Under the pieces are notes generated by a model, which saw nothing but the letters and a program-made list of their open reading frames with translations, did not search any database and had not been told where the DNA came from. A DNA stretch of 64,000 nucleotides from Nocardia kruczakiae NBRC 101016 (GTDB taxonomy: Bacteria > Actinomycetota > Actinomycetes > Mycobacteriales > Mycobacteriaceae): positions 87,939 through 151,938 of the forward strand of contig NZ_BDBL01000023.1 in the NCBI RefSeq assembly GCF_001612965.1, in the 5' to 3' direction. Positions 1 to 8,484 of this stretch are shown in pieces (position 1 is the first letter of the stretch; each line of letters begins with the position of its first letter). Position numbers and translations under genes: made by a program.

Positions 1-1080
1 CCCTGGACGAAAATGTGGTTGTTCAACGGCTTCGGGTTCGACACCAGACCGTTTTCGATCGCATTCGCGATGCCCTGCCGATCGACGGCCTTCGAAATCG
101 CCACGCGCAGCGCGGGATCGGCCAGTATCGAACCGGGCGCGCCGTTGAAGGTGATGTGCCGCCACAGATTTCCCGGTGCGTGGCGTACGACCAGTTCGGC
201 ACTGCTGCGCACGGTCGCCAGATCCTCGATGGAGTTCAGGCGTGCGGCGTCGAGTTCGTTGTTCTGCAGAGCTGCCGCATATGCGGCCTGATCCATCACA
301 CTGAAGGTGATGGTGTCCAGTTTCGGAGTGTCGCCCCACCATTTCGGATTGCGGCTCAGCACGATTCGGCCCTGCGTACGGTCGGTGGAGCGGATCACGA
401 ACGGTCCGGAGGTCAGCCTGATGCCTTCGGCGAGCGCGCGATTGAAGGTATCCGGATCGGCGGTGACCGACTTCGGATACAGCATCGCGTTTCCGGCGAA
501 CTGACCGCGCCAATCCGCGTAATGCTGTTTGAAGGTGATGACGGCCTGTCGGTCGTCGACCCCGCGTTCGACCCTGTCGACCCGATCGAACCCGTTGTTG
601 ATCGCGATCAGATAGCGTTTGTCCACACTCGACAGCGCACGAGCTTCGGAGGCGATGTCCTCCCAGGTGATCGGTGATCCGTCACTCCACACCGCCTTGG
701 GGTTGATGGTGTAGGTGACCTGCTGCGGATCGGTGCCGGTGAGCTGGATATCGGTGAAGTAGTCTCTGTTGATCGTCAATTGGCCGGTTGCGTCGATCAG
801 GTATGACCGCGGCATCAACGGCCACAGCACCTCACCGGTCTCCAACTCGTTGCCGTCGATGGACAGGCTGTTCCAATTGGCCGGATATCCACTGATCGCC
901 AACCGCAGGTTGCCGCCCTCGCGCACCGCATCGCGCGGCTGCGGATTGATGTCGTCGGTGGTTCCGAGGGCCGCGGGCCCGTTCGTCGTGTTCACGGATG
1001 CGCAGCCGGCCAGCGCGACAGCCAGCCCGGCCGACAGTACGACAACAGCCGAACGTACTGCGCGCGAACGTATCCTCACG
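1..1080 (-). CDS. Peptide ABC transporter substrate-binding lipoprotein (family 5), C-terminus cut by window
   Basis: Open reading frame of 360 codons on the minus strand running off the window start, so the C-terminal part is missing. It starts at GTG 1080 with an AGGAG ribosome site embedded in the stop codon of the upstream ATPase gene. The N-terminus is a lipoprotein signal: Arg-rich residues, a hydrophobic stretch, then the lipobox LAGC, followed by a linker and a body typical of solute-binding protein family 5 (for example GGNLRLAISGYPANWN, VWSDGSPITWEDIA and KWWGDTPKLDTITF). Family members capture oligopeptides or similar solutes outside the membrane and deliver them to Dpp/Opp permeases. 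It is the last gene of its operon rather than the first, which is less usual. Substrate cannot be told. Confidence 0.9.
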
Positions 1081-1088
1081 GCGAACTC

Positions 1089-2975
1089 CTAGCGTGCGAC
1101 GACCGGAAGGGGCACCGCGTCGATCAGCGCGCGGGTGTACTCGTGCTGCGGCGCCGCGAAAATCTGCTCGGCCGGCCCGGATTCGACGATCTTGCCGCGA
1201 TACATGACCGCGATATCGTGCGCGAGGTTGCGGACCACCGAAAGGTCGTGGGAGACGAACAGATACGACAGCCCGCGTTCGGCCTGCAGATCCCGCAGGA
1301 GGTTCAGCACCCCGGCCTGAATGGACACGTCGAGCGAGGACACCGGCTCGTCGAGCACCAGCATGTCCGGATCCAGCGCCATCGCCCGCGCGATATTGAT
1401 GCGCTGCTTCTGTCCGCCGGAGAAATCGGCCGGATAGCGATCGGCGTGTTCGGCGCGCAGCCCGACCTGCTTCAGCAATTCCGGTACCCGCTTGCGGATT
1501 TCGTCGCGGGACCGGCCGTCGACCCGCAACGGTTCGGCCAGGGCGTCGAAGATCGGCAGACGTGGATCCAGCGAGGAGGACGGATCCTGGAAGACGATCT
1601 GCAATCTGCGGCGGATATCGCGTTTGCGCTGCTTGCTCAGTGTCGCCACATCCTCGCCGAAGACCTCGATCGTGCCCGCCTCGGGTTGGGCGAGGTCCAT
1701 GATCTGGCTCAGCGTCGTCGACTTCCCGGATCCGGATTCGCCGACGAGTGCGAGGGTGCGTCCCTTTCGCACGGCGAAATCGATACCGTCGACCGCGCGC
1801 ACCTCACCGGTGCGCCGTTTGAAGACGACACCGGAGGTGACCGGGAAGGTCTTGGTCAGACCCGAAACGCGCAGCACCACATCCGAATCGGCGGGTTCCG
1901 CCGCGGCCACACTGTCGGTGTCGTGGCGGTAGGCGTCGAACAGTTCCGCGGTCCCCACTTCGGCGGTGCGGATGCAGGCGGCCCGGTGCGCGGGCGCGGT
2001 TTCCTGCAGCGGCGGCTCCGCGGCCAGGCAGTCGTCGATCGAGACCGGGCAACGCGGCGCGAAGGGACAGCCCGGCGGCAGGGCGTGCATGGGCGGGGGA
2101 GCGCCGACGATCGGGATGAGCGGCGCGCGGGCCGGGCCGTCCATCCGCGGGATGGACCCGAGCAAGCCGACGGTGTACGGCATCCGCGGTGAGTTGAACA
2201 GCTCTGCGGCCGGGGCGTTCTCGACGATCCGCCCGGCGTACATCACGGCCACGCGGTCGGCCAGTGTGGCCGCGATCCCCATGTCGTGGGTGATCATGAT
2301 GACACCGGCGCCGGTGATGTCGCGGGCCTTGCGCAGCAGGTCGAGAATCTGCGCCTGCACCGTCACATCCAAGGCGGTGGTCGGTTCGTCGCAGATGATA
2401 AGTTCCGGATCGTTGGCGATCGCCATCGCGATCACCACGCGCTGACGCATACCGCCGGAGAATTCGTGTGGAAAAGCCTTGGCACGCACCGCCGGTTCGG
2501 GAATGCCGACCAGATCGAGCAGCTCCACCGCCCGGCCCGCGGCCTGCGACTTGCTCATCTTCTTGTGGGCGACCAGCGCTTCGGCGATCTGATCGCCGAC
2601 CCGGTAGACCGGGGTGAGCGCCGAGAGCGGGTCCTGGAAGACCATGCTGACCCGCGTGCCCCGCAGCGCCGAGAGCTGTTTGTCGCCCATGCCGAGCAAT
2701 TCCCTGCCGCGCAGGCGAATCGAGCCGCGGATGCGGGCCTGATTGGGCAGCAACCCCATCACGGCCAGCGAGGACACCGATTTACCGGAACCCGACTCGC
2801 CGACGATGGCCAGCACCTCACCGTCGGCGACGGTGTAGTTCACACCGCGCACCGCATCGATGCGGCCCTCCTCGCCGGGGAAGGACACGTGCAGGTCCGA
2901 CACTTCCAGCAGGGGCGCGGTCGTAGCGCGGCGCGAGTCCGCCCGGTCGGCGGATTCGGTGGTGCGATCGGTCAT
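1089..2975 (-). CDS. Fused double-ATPase subunit of peptide ABC transporter (DppD-DppF type)
   Basis: A 628-residue protein holding two complete ABC ATPase modules. Each has a Walker A GESGSGKS, a signature (FSGGMRQR in the first half, FSGGQKQR in the second) and a Walker B ending in DEP. The oligopeptide-transporter C-terminal extension, with a cysteine-bearing GCPFAPRCP segment, follows the first module. In most Dpp/Opp systems these are two separate proteins; here one polypeptide supplies both ATPases that power uptake. The start ATG overlaps the stop of the upstream permease gene (ATGA), showing translational coupling. The substrate-binding gene follows 8 nt downstream. Confidence 0.95.
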   Translation of the reverse strand: MTDRTTESADRADSRRATTAPLLEVSDLHVSFPGEEGRIDAVRGVNYTVADGEVLAIVGESGSGKSVSSLAVMGLLPNQARIRGSIRLRGRELLGMGDKQLSALRGTRVSMVFQDPLSALTPVYRVGDQIAEALVAHKKMSKSQAAGRAVELLDLVGIPEPAVRAKAFPHEFSGGMRQRVVIAMAIANDPELIICDEPTTALDVTVQAQILDLLRKARDITGAGVIMITHDMGIAATLADRVAVMYAGRIVENAPAAELFNSPRMPYTVGLLGSIPRMDGPARAPLIPIVGAPPPMHALPPGCPFAPRCPVSIDDCLAAEPPLQETAPAHRAACIRTAEVGTAELFDAYRHDTDSVAAAEPADSDVVLRVSGLTKTFPVTSGVVFKRRTGEVRAVDGIDFAVRKGRTLALVGESGSGKSTTLSQIMDLAQPEAGTIEVFGEDVATLSKQRKRDIRRRLQIVFQDPSSSLDPRLPIFDALAEPLRVDGRSRDEIRKRVPELLKQVGLRAEHADRYPADFSGGQKQRINIARAMALDPDMLVLDEPVSSLDVSIQAGVLNLLRDLQAERGLSYLFVSHDLSVVRNLAHDIAVMYRGKIVESGPAEQIFAAPQHEYTRALIDAVPLPVVAR

Positions 2976-3976
2976 GCCGCTTCAATCCTCTTGTCCGACT
3001 GCTCATCCGGACCGGCACCGGAGGTCCGCGCCGACTGTCCACGCAGCGCCTTGTCCCGCTTGCCGGCCTTGCGGCCCGCCCGCGCCCCCTTGGAACTGGG
3101 GTCGAAGGCGTCGCGGAGGCCGTCGCCGACGAGGTTGGCGCACAGCACGATCGCGATCAGGAAACCACCCGGGAACAGGAACAACCACGGGAAGGTCAGC
3201 GCCGATTTGGTGCCGAAGGCGATCAGCGAGCCCAGTGACACATCCGGCGGCTGCACGCCGAATCCGAGGAAGCTCAAACCGGTTTCGGACATGATCGCCG
3301 CGCCGACCGCGAGGGTGGTGTCGATGATGAGGATGGACGCGATATTCGGCACGATGTGAGTGACGATCACCGAACGCGTCGACGCGCCCATATACCGTGC
3401 CGCGCGGACGAATTCGCGTTCCCGCAGGCTCATCGTCAATCCGCGCACGATCCGGGCGCTGATCATCCAGCTGAATCCGGCCAGCAGCACGATCAGCAGC
3501 AGAATCGAACTGCTGCCCTTGGTGCGCGGGGCGAAGATCGCGATGATGATGAAGCTGGGCACCACCAGCAGCAGATCGACCAGCCACATGATCGCCCGGT
3601 CGGTCCAGCCGCCGAGCAGACCCGCGATCGACCCCGCGGTGACCGCGACCAGAGAGGTCAGCACCGCCACGCAGATGCCGATGATCAGCGATTTCTGCAA
3701 ACCGTGCAGGGTCTGGGCCAGCATGTCCTGGCCGATCTCGTTGGTGCCGAACAGATGCTGCGGCGAAGGTGGTTGCAGCAGCGCGTACGGGTCGCGCTCC
3801 TGATAGTCGTAGGACAGGAACGGCGGAATCGCGAAGGCGCCGATCAGCATGATGATCAGCACGGACGCACCGGCGATGGCGGGTTTGTTGCGCAGGAACC
3901 TGCGCCACACCAGCTTTCGGCGACCCGCGGCCGCGGGTTCCGGCGCGCCCTGCGCGATGATCTCGGTTTCGGTCAC
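2972..3976 (-). CDS. ABC transporter permease, DppC type
   Basis: Inner-membrane permease of the BPD_transp_1 family, about 334 residues with start GTG 3976. An ATG at 4024 in the same frame would add 16 residues and overlap the previous gene by 35 nt; I prefer 3976, which leaves a 13-nt gap. One membrane span near the N-terminus is followed by an extracytoplasmic stretch (QHLFGTNEIGQDMLAQTLHG), typical of DppC/OppC, and the core of five further spans. The cytoplasmic EAA loop is visible around REFVRAARYMGAS. It pairs with the DppB-like subunit to form the channel. The basic C-terminal tail is longer than usual. Confidence 0.92.
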   Translation of the reverse strand: MTETEIIAQGAPEPAAAGRRKLVWRRFLRNKPAIAGASVLIIMLIGAFAIPPFLSYDYQERDPYALLQPPSPQHLFGTNEIGQDMLAQTLHGLQKSLIIGICVAVLTSLVAVTAGSIAGLLGGWTDRAIMWLVDLLLVVPSFIIIAIFAPRTKGSSSILLLIVLLAGFSWMISARIVRGLTMSLREREFVRAARYMGASTRSVIVTHIVPNIASILIIDTTLAVGAAIMSETGLSFLGFGVQPPDVSLGSLIAFGTKSALTFPWLFLFPGGFLIAIVLCANLVGDGLRDAFDPSSKGARAGRKAGKRDKALRGQSARTSGAGPDEQSDKRIEAA

Positions 3977-3989
3977 TGTCTCGCCCCGA

Positions 3990-4967
3990 TCATCCGACCC
4001 GCACTCGCGGATCCAGAATCGCATACACGATGTCGGACAGCAGGCCCGAAACCAGCACCACGAATCCCGCGAACACCGTGACGGTCACCACGATGTAGAT
4101 GTCCTGCGCGTTGATCGCGTCGACCAGCCATTCACCGACGCCGTGCCATCCGAAGATCTTCTCGGTGAAGGTGGCGCCGGTGATCAGCGCGCCGAGACTG
4201 TAGGCGAACAGGGTCGCCATCGGAATCAGCGCGGTGCGCAGACCGTGTTTGTAGAGTGCGCGGCGGCGGGTGAGTCCCTTCGCCCGCGCGGTACGGATGA
4301 AATCGCTCTGCAGCACGTCCAGCATGGCGTTGCGCTGATAGCGGCTGTAACTGGCCATCGCGCCCAAGGCGAGGCCGAGGGTTGGGACGATCATGTGCTG
4401 CAACCGGTCGACGAACTGATTCCACACCCCGTGTACGGCATTGGCCGACGTTTCCCCGGTGTACAGGAATATCTGCTGACCGGTGGCCGAATTGATTTCC
4501 AGTGCACCGTATTTCAGTAGGGTCGCCAAGAGGAATACGGGCGTGCTGAGCACCAGCAGGGAAATAATCGTCGTGAAGTAATCGGTGAACCGATATTGCC
4601 GGATCGCACCGGCCGCGCCGATCAGCACACCGAGGACCGTTCCGACCACCGAGCCCACGATCAGCAACCGCAGACTGACCCCGATCCGGCGCGGCAGTTC
4701 CTGACTGACCGGCTGCCCCGTCAGGGTCGTGCCGAAGTCGCCGTGCATCACACCGCCGACCCAGGTGAGGTAGCGCTGCGGGATGGGCTGGTCGAGATGC
4801 AGTTCGTGGGCCTTGGCGTCGATCACCGACTGCGGCGGTCGCGGATTGCGCTGTTCGAGGCTGTCCAGCGGGCGAAATGTCAGCGACGCCAGACTGAAGG
4901 CCAGGAACGACGCCAGCGCCAGCAGCACGACATAGTTGAGCGCACGTCGTAGCAGAAAGCCGGTCAT
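3990..4967 (-). CDS. ABC transporter permease, DppB type
   Basis: First gene of the peptide ABC operon, 325 residues from ATG 4967, which has a GAGGGG ribosome site 4 nt upstream; the longer frame to 5042 lacks such a site. It has an N-terminal span (LNYVVLLALASFLAFSLASL), a periplasmic loop with the DppB-typical YLTWVGGVMHGDFGTTL, then five membrane segments with the EAA loop at SDFIRTARAKGLTRRRALYKH. It forms the channel with the DppC subunit. About 150 nt separate it from the divergent HAD gene, so the operon promoter should lie there. Confidence 0.93.
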   Translation of the reverse strand: MTGFLLRRALNYVVLLALASFLAFSLASLTFRPLDSLEQRNPRPPQSVIDAKAHELHLDQPIPQRYLTWVGGVMHGDFGTTLTGQPVSQELPRRIGVSLRLLIVGSVVGTVLGVLIGAAGAIRQYRFTDYFTTIISLLVLSTPVFLLATLLKYGALEINSATGQQIFLYTGETSANAVHGVWNQFVDRLQHMIVPTLGLALGAMASYSRYQRNAMLDVLQSDFIRTARAKGLTRRRALYKHGLRTALIPMATLFAYSLGALITGATFTEKIFGWHGVGEWLVDAINAQDIYIVVTVTVFAGFVVLVSGLLSDIVYAILDPRVRVG

Positions 4968-5115
4968 CGGTCCCCTCGGGTCGGTTACTAGCCCCTGATC
5001 ATAGGGAATGGTCTCGAGTCCACCGGTGACATCGTGCACCACTTCCGGCCCGCTCGCAGGCGGGGCGCGGGCAAACGATTACAGCCGCGCCGCGATTTCG
5101 GGCAGGATGGAATAG

Positions 5116-5943
5116 GTGACGCGTCTGCCGAAGCCGAAGATGGTGGCCACCGATGTCGATGGCACGCTGCTCGACGAGTGGGAACGGGTGACGCCGCGCA
5201 CCCGTACCGCGGTGGCCGCGCTGATCGCCGACGGCGTGCCGTTCGTGCTGGCCACGGGCCGTCCGCCGCGCTGGATCGATCCGGTGATCGAGGGGCTGGG
5301 CTTTCCTCCGCTGTGCGTCTGCGGCAACGGCGCGGTGATCTACGACAGTGCCGCCGACCGCATCCTGCACACCAGCACGCTGGATGTGGAGAGTCTGGCG
5401 TGGATCGCCGACCTCGCCGAGCGCGTACTGCCGGGCTGTGGGCTGGCCGCCGAGCGCGTCGGCCGCAGTGCGCACGATGCGGCGACGCCGCAGTTCGTCA
5501 GCTCGCCCGAGTACGAGCACGCCTGGCTGAATCCGGACGACACGCAGGTCTCGCGGCAGGAGGTCATCTCGGCCTCGGCGATCAAGATGCTGATCCGGCT
5601 GCGCGGAACGCCGAGCGCCCAGATGCAGTCGGCCCTGGAACCGCATCTGGCCGGGCGCGCCGACATCACCTACTCCACCAACAACGGACTCATCGAACTG
5701 TCCGCGCCCGGTATCACCAAGGCCGCCGGACTGAGTGTGGTCGCCGAGCGGCTCGGGGTGGACGCGGCGGCGATCCTGGCCTTCGGCGATATGCCCAACG
5801 ATGTGCCGATGCTCCGCATGGCCGGCCACGGCGTCGCGATGGGCAACGCCCACCCCGAAGCCCTTGCCGCCGCCGACGAGATCACCGCCTCCAATTCGGA
5901 GGACGGCGTGGCGCGGGTGCTCGAGCGCTGGTGGGAGAGTTAG
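5116..5943 (+). CDS. Cof-type HAD-IIB family phosphatase
   Basis: A 275-residue soluble protein. The N-terminal DVDGTLLDEW is HAD motif I (nucleophile Asp13, acid/base Asp15). Motif II/III features follow: TGRPPRW, a lysine in SASAIKML and ITKAAGL, and the C-terminal motif IV FGDMPNDVPMLRMAGHGVAMGNA. A large insert between motifs I and IV is the cap of the Cof (IIB) subgroup, whose members dephosphorylate sugar phosphates and cofactors. The specific substrate is unknown. GTG 5116 is chosen; an ATG eight codons later would remove residues before motif I. It stands alone, divergent from the ABC operon and convergent with the amidase gene. Confidence 0.9.
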   Translation: MTRLPKPKMVATDVDGTLLDEWERVTPRTRTAVAALIADGVPFVLATGRPPRWIDPVIEGLGFPPLCVCGNGAVIYDSAADRILHTSTLDVESLAWIADLAERVLPGCGLAAERVGRSAHDAATPQFVSSPEYEHAWLNPDDTQVSRQEVISASAIKMLIRLRGTPSAQMQSALEPHLAGRADITYSTNNGLIELSAPGITKAAGLSVVAERLGVDAAAILAFGDMPNDVPMLRMAGHGVAMGNAHPEALAAADEITASNSEDGVARVLERWWES

Positions 5944-5977
5944 GGACGTCCGCCAGGTTGGCTTTGCCCTGAACTGA

Positions 5978-6035
5978 TCGTGCAAACCTCGCCGCTTCGA
6001 GCAGGTTTCGCGCATTCGGTCGGAGGTTTGCACGA
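5978..6035. repeat. Long inverted repeat between convergent genes (likely terminator)
   Basis: Perfect 13-bp arms TCGTGCAAACCTC (5978-5990) and GAGGTTTGCACGA (6023-6035) separated by 32 nt. The spacer contains a related string, GCAGGTTTCGCGCA. A run of A follows the right arm on the plus strand. It sits in the gap between the HAD gene and the convergent amidase gene, so a bidirectional terminator is the simple reading. The spacer is longer than normal for an intrinsic terminator. Confidence 0.55.
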
Positions 6036-6070
6036 AAAATGCAGGGTGATGCGAACTCTCGGCCCAGCCC

Positions 6071-8176
6071 TCAGCCCGCGGGGGCGACAGGAATGGGCTG
6101 AGACGGCGCCACCGGGGGCGCTTGCGGATCGGAAGGCTCCGCCTCCGGCTCCGCCTGCGGGGCGGGGGCGTCCGCGGCGGGCAGTGCCTGCGGAATCGGC
6201 TCGCCCGCCGGGCCCGGTTGTGCGCCACCATGCTTCAGCAGGGTGGTGACCACGCCGGTGGCGGTGTTGAGGATCAACGAGCCGAGCCGGAAATCGGCCC
6301 GCTGGCCGCCGGGAACCGGGTACGGGTTGCGCAGCGGCGTTCCGAGCAGTCCGGATTCGGCGCCGAGCTGAACGAAGCGGTCGAGAATCTGGCCGGCCAG
6401 TTCCACGATCGAACCGTCGGGCGCCGCGTAGACGTATCCGTTGACGAACTTGGCGTACTGACCGCCGTCCCCGGTCGGGGTCGGTTCGGAGGAGGCGGCA
6501 CCGAGGCGTCCGTCCGGACCGCCCTGTCCCGCCCAGTAGGTGGCGATGGTGTTCTTGTCGACCATGCTCAGCAGCTGCGTGGTCAGATTCGCCAGAGCTG
6601 CCAGATCCGCGTGCGCGCGTTGGTCTTTCGGAGCCGCGGGCGCGGTGCCGGCGGCAACCCCCGCGGCGATCTCCCGGATCCGGTCCATGCGCGCGTAGGC
6701 GGCGTCGCCGGGGCAGGTGGTGTTGCCGACGTCGCGATGTGCGAACACGATCGGCAGGTCCACCGCCTCACCCTCGGCGTACGGCGTGTAGTCGGTGCCC
6801 TCGGAATACATGGTGGTGTGGCCCTCGGGATCCAGCCCCGCGACCTTGGCCCGCCACCCGACGAACTGCCCGGTGGCCTGGAGCTGGGCGTCGCTGGGTG
6901 CGGCGGTCTCGAAATCGCCCATCATCGCCACGCCCGCGGTGTTCTCGTTGAAACCACCGGCGTGCGCGCCCTCGACCGGGCGGTCCAGACCGCCGTAGCG
7001 GCCCTCGAAGATCTGGCCGTACTTGTCGACCAGCGCGTTGTAGCCGATATCGCACCAGCCCAGCGTCTTGGCGTGATACGCGTAGATCGCGCGCACGATG
7101 CCGGCGGATTCGGCCTTGCTGTAGTCGTTGCGACCGGCGGTGTGGTGGACGGTGATTCCGCCCAGCCCGTCGTCGTAGGTGGGCTCCTCGCAGCGCAGCG
7201 ATTCGTCGGCGCCCCACTGCGCGCGGCTGATCACCTTCGGCCCGCCGCCCGGCAGCGGCGCGGCGACCGAAGTCAGGTTGTCGTCGATCGCGCCGCGGCC
7301 GGGATCGATCAGCACCGCCGACAGTTGCGACGCCGCCTGCTGCGCCGGATCGTCGGAGCGGCCGGCGGCCGGAGCGATCGCCTTGTGGGTGGTGAGGATC
7401 TGAACCGCCTTGGTCTCGCCGACGTAGATCGGTTCGGTACCGGTGCGGGCGGGGGCGGCCGCGTGATCGCTGCGACCGGTGTCGACCCGGTCGGCCGGGA
7501 ACCACGGTCCCCAGGTGCCGTCGGCCTGCTGGGCGCGGATCAGGGCGGTGGTGTCGGCCAGCTCCTTCGCGGTCAGCGCGACCATGCTGAAGGGCGTATC
7601 CCTGGTCAATTCCTTGACTTCCGCACCGACCTGATCGGCCATATCCGGTGGTACGGCACCGGGGGACAGGGCGGGCGCGGCCGGGTCGGTGCCCGGAATC
7701 TGTGCGGGTTCGAGCGGGGCGGCGATGAAGCCGGGGCCGGCGTGCGCGGGGGACGCGGCGGGGGCGGGAGCCTGCGGGGTGACCGGTCCGGCGTACGGCG
7801 TCGGGGTCGGTGTGGTGGTCGTTCGATCATCGAATTGGGGTAGTGGAATCTCGCTGGGTAGCTGCACGCCCGGCGGGGCGGGTAGGCCGGGCGGCACGGG
7901 AATCGACTTCGGCAGCGGGAGCTTGCGCAGGTCGGACAGCCGCAGATCCGGCAGGTTCAATCCGGTGAGTTCGCGCAGCGGCAACACGATGTCGGGGGCC
8001 GACGCCAAGGCCACCTCGGCGAGTTGCGCGGGTATCGCGGCGAGGTCGCTGTCGCCCGCTGGGCGATAGCCGGGAGCGTCGCGCAGTGTCAGCGTCGCGA
8101 GTGGGGCGGCAACCGCGAGAGTCGCGACCACGGGCAGGACGACGGAACGTTTCGGGCGGCGGTACGGCACGAGCAT
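6071..8176 (-). CDS. Secreted N-acetylmuramoyl-L-alanine amidase, PGRP domain with C-terminal LGFP-like repeats
   Basis: A 701-residue exported protein. Residues 8-30 are a signal peptide; a long Pro-rich linker runs to about 180; a PGRP/Amidase_2 domain spans about 314-505; LGFP-like repeats and a Pro/Ala tail end it. The zinc ligands appear intact: the His pair in ITVHHTAG (344-345), His480 in FAHRDVG and Cys488 in TTCPGD, so it should cleave the peptide stem from muramic acid in peptidoglycan. LGFP repeats are thought to hold proteins in the mycolate wall. It resembles the Rv3811-type protein that neighbours glf in M. tuberculosis. The GGGAG ribosome site abuts ATG 8176, so the in-frame GTG 8170, 6 nt from GGGAG, is an equally likely start. 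It is divergent from the SpoIID-domain gene. Confidence 0.93.
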   Translation of the reverse strand: MLVPYRRPKRSVVLPVVATLAVAAPLATLTLRDAPGYRPAGDSDLAAIPAQLAEVALASAPDIVLPLRELTGLNLPDLRLSDLRKLPLPKSIPVPPGLPAPPGVQLPSEIPLPQFDDRTTTTPTPTPYAGPVTPQAPAPAASPAHAGPGFIAAPLEPAQIPGTDPAAPALSPGAVPPDMADQVGAEVKELTRDTPFSMVALTAKELADTTALIRAQQADGTWGPWFPADRVDTGRSDHAAAPARTGTEPIYVGETKAVQILTTHKAIAPAAGRSDDPAQQAASQLSAVLIDPGRGAIDDNLTSVAAPLPGGGPKVISRAQWGADESLRCEEPTYDDGLGGITVHHTAGRNDYSKAESAGIVRAIYAYHAKTLGWCDIGYNALVDKYGQIFEGRYGGLDRPVEGAHAGGFNENTAGVAMMGDFETAAPSDAQLQATGQFVGWRAKVAGLDPEGHTTMYSEGTDYTPYAEGEAVDLPIVFAHRDVGNTTCPGDAAYARMDRIREIAAGVAAGTAPAAPKDQRAHADLAALANLTTQLLSMVDKNTIATYWAGQGGPDGRLGAASSEPTPTGDGGQYAKFVNGYVYAAPDGSIVELAGQILDRFVQLGAESGLLGTPLRNPYPVPGGQRADFRLGSLILNTATGVVTTLLKHGGAQPGPAGEPIPQALPAADAPAPQAEPEAEPSDPQAPPVAPSQPIPVAPAG

Positions 8177-8484
8177 CTCCCATTCAGGTAGAACCGGTGA
8201 CCGTCAGCGTGGAACAGGGTGGCGCGCGGGGTTGATTCCTGACGGATCGATGGTCACACTAGTCCCAAATGCCACATATCTAAACCTTTGGTTGAGGATT
8301 AGAGCTAAGATAGCTCGAATGTAACTTTCCAGTAGCCACGCAAGTTCAGGACATGCCGGGCGAGCGGTGCGTTCGATCAACCACCCGGCTCGCCGAACCC
8401 GTTGGGAGGCACGATGGCTCACCCCCGCCCGAGTGCGCGCCGGGATGGCCGATCGGCGCTGTCCGCACACCACAGGAGGGTTCG
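8177..8484. promoter_or_regulatory. Divergent intergenic region between amidase and SpoIID-domain genes
   Basis: About 308 bp without a gene. The part from about 8262 to 8340 is clearly richer in A+T than the surroundings and must hold promoters for both directions. I cannot assign -35/-10 pairs with confidence. An AGGAGG ribosome site lies just before ATG 8485. Confidence 0.45.

Noticed and set aside
1143..2192. Long plus-strand open frame opposite the fused ATPase gene
   Set aside because: Antisense shadow caused by high GC; the minus-strand frame has clear Walker and signature motifs.
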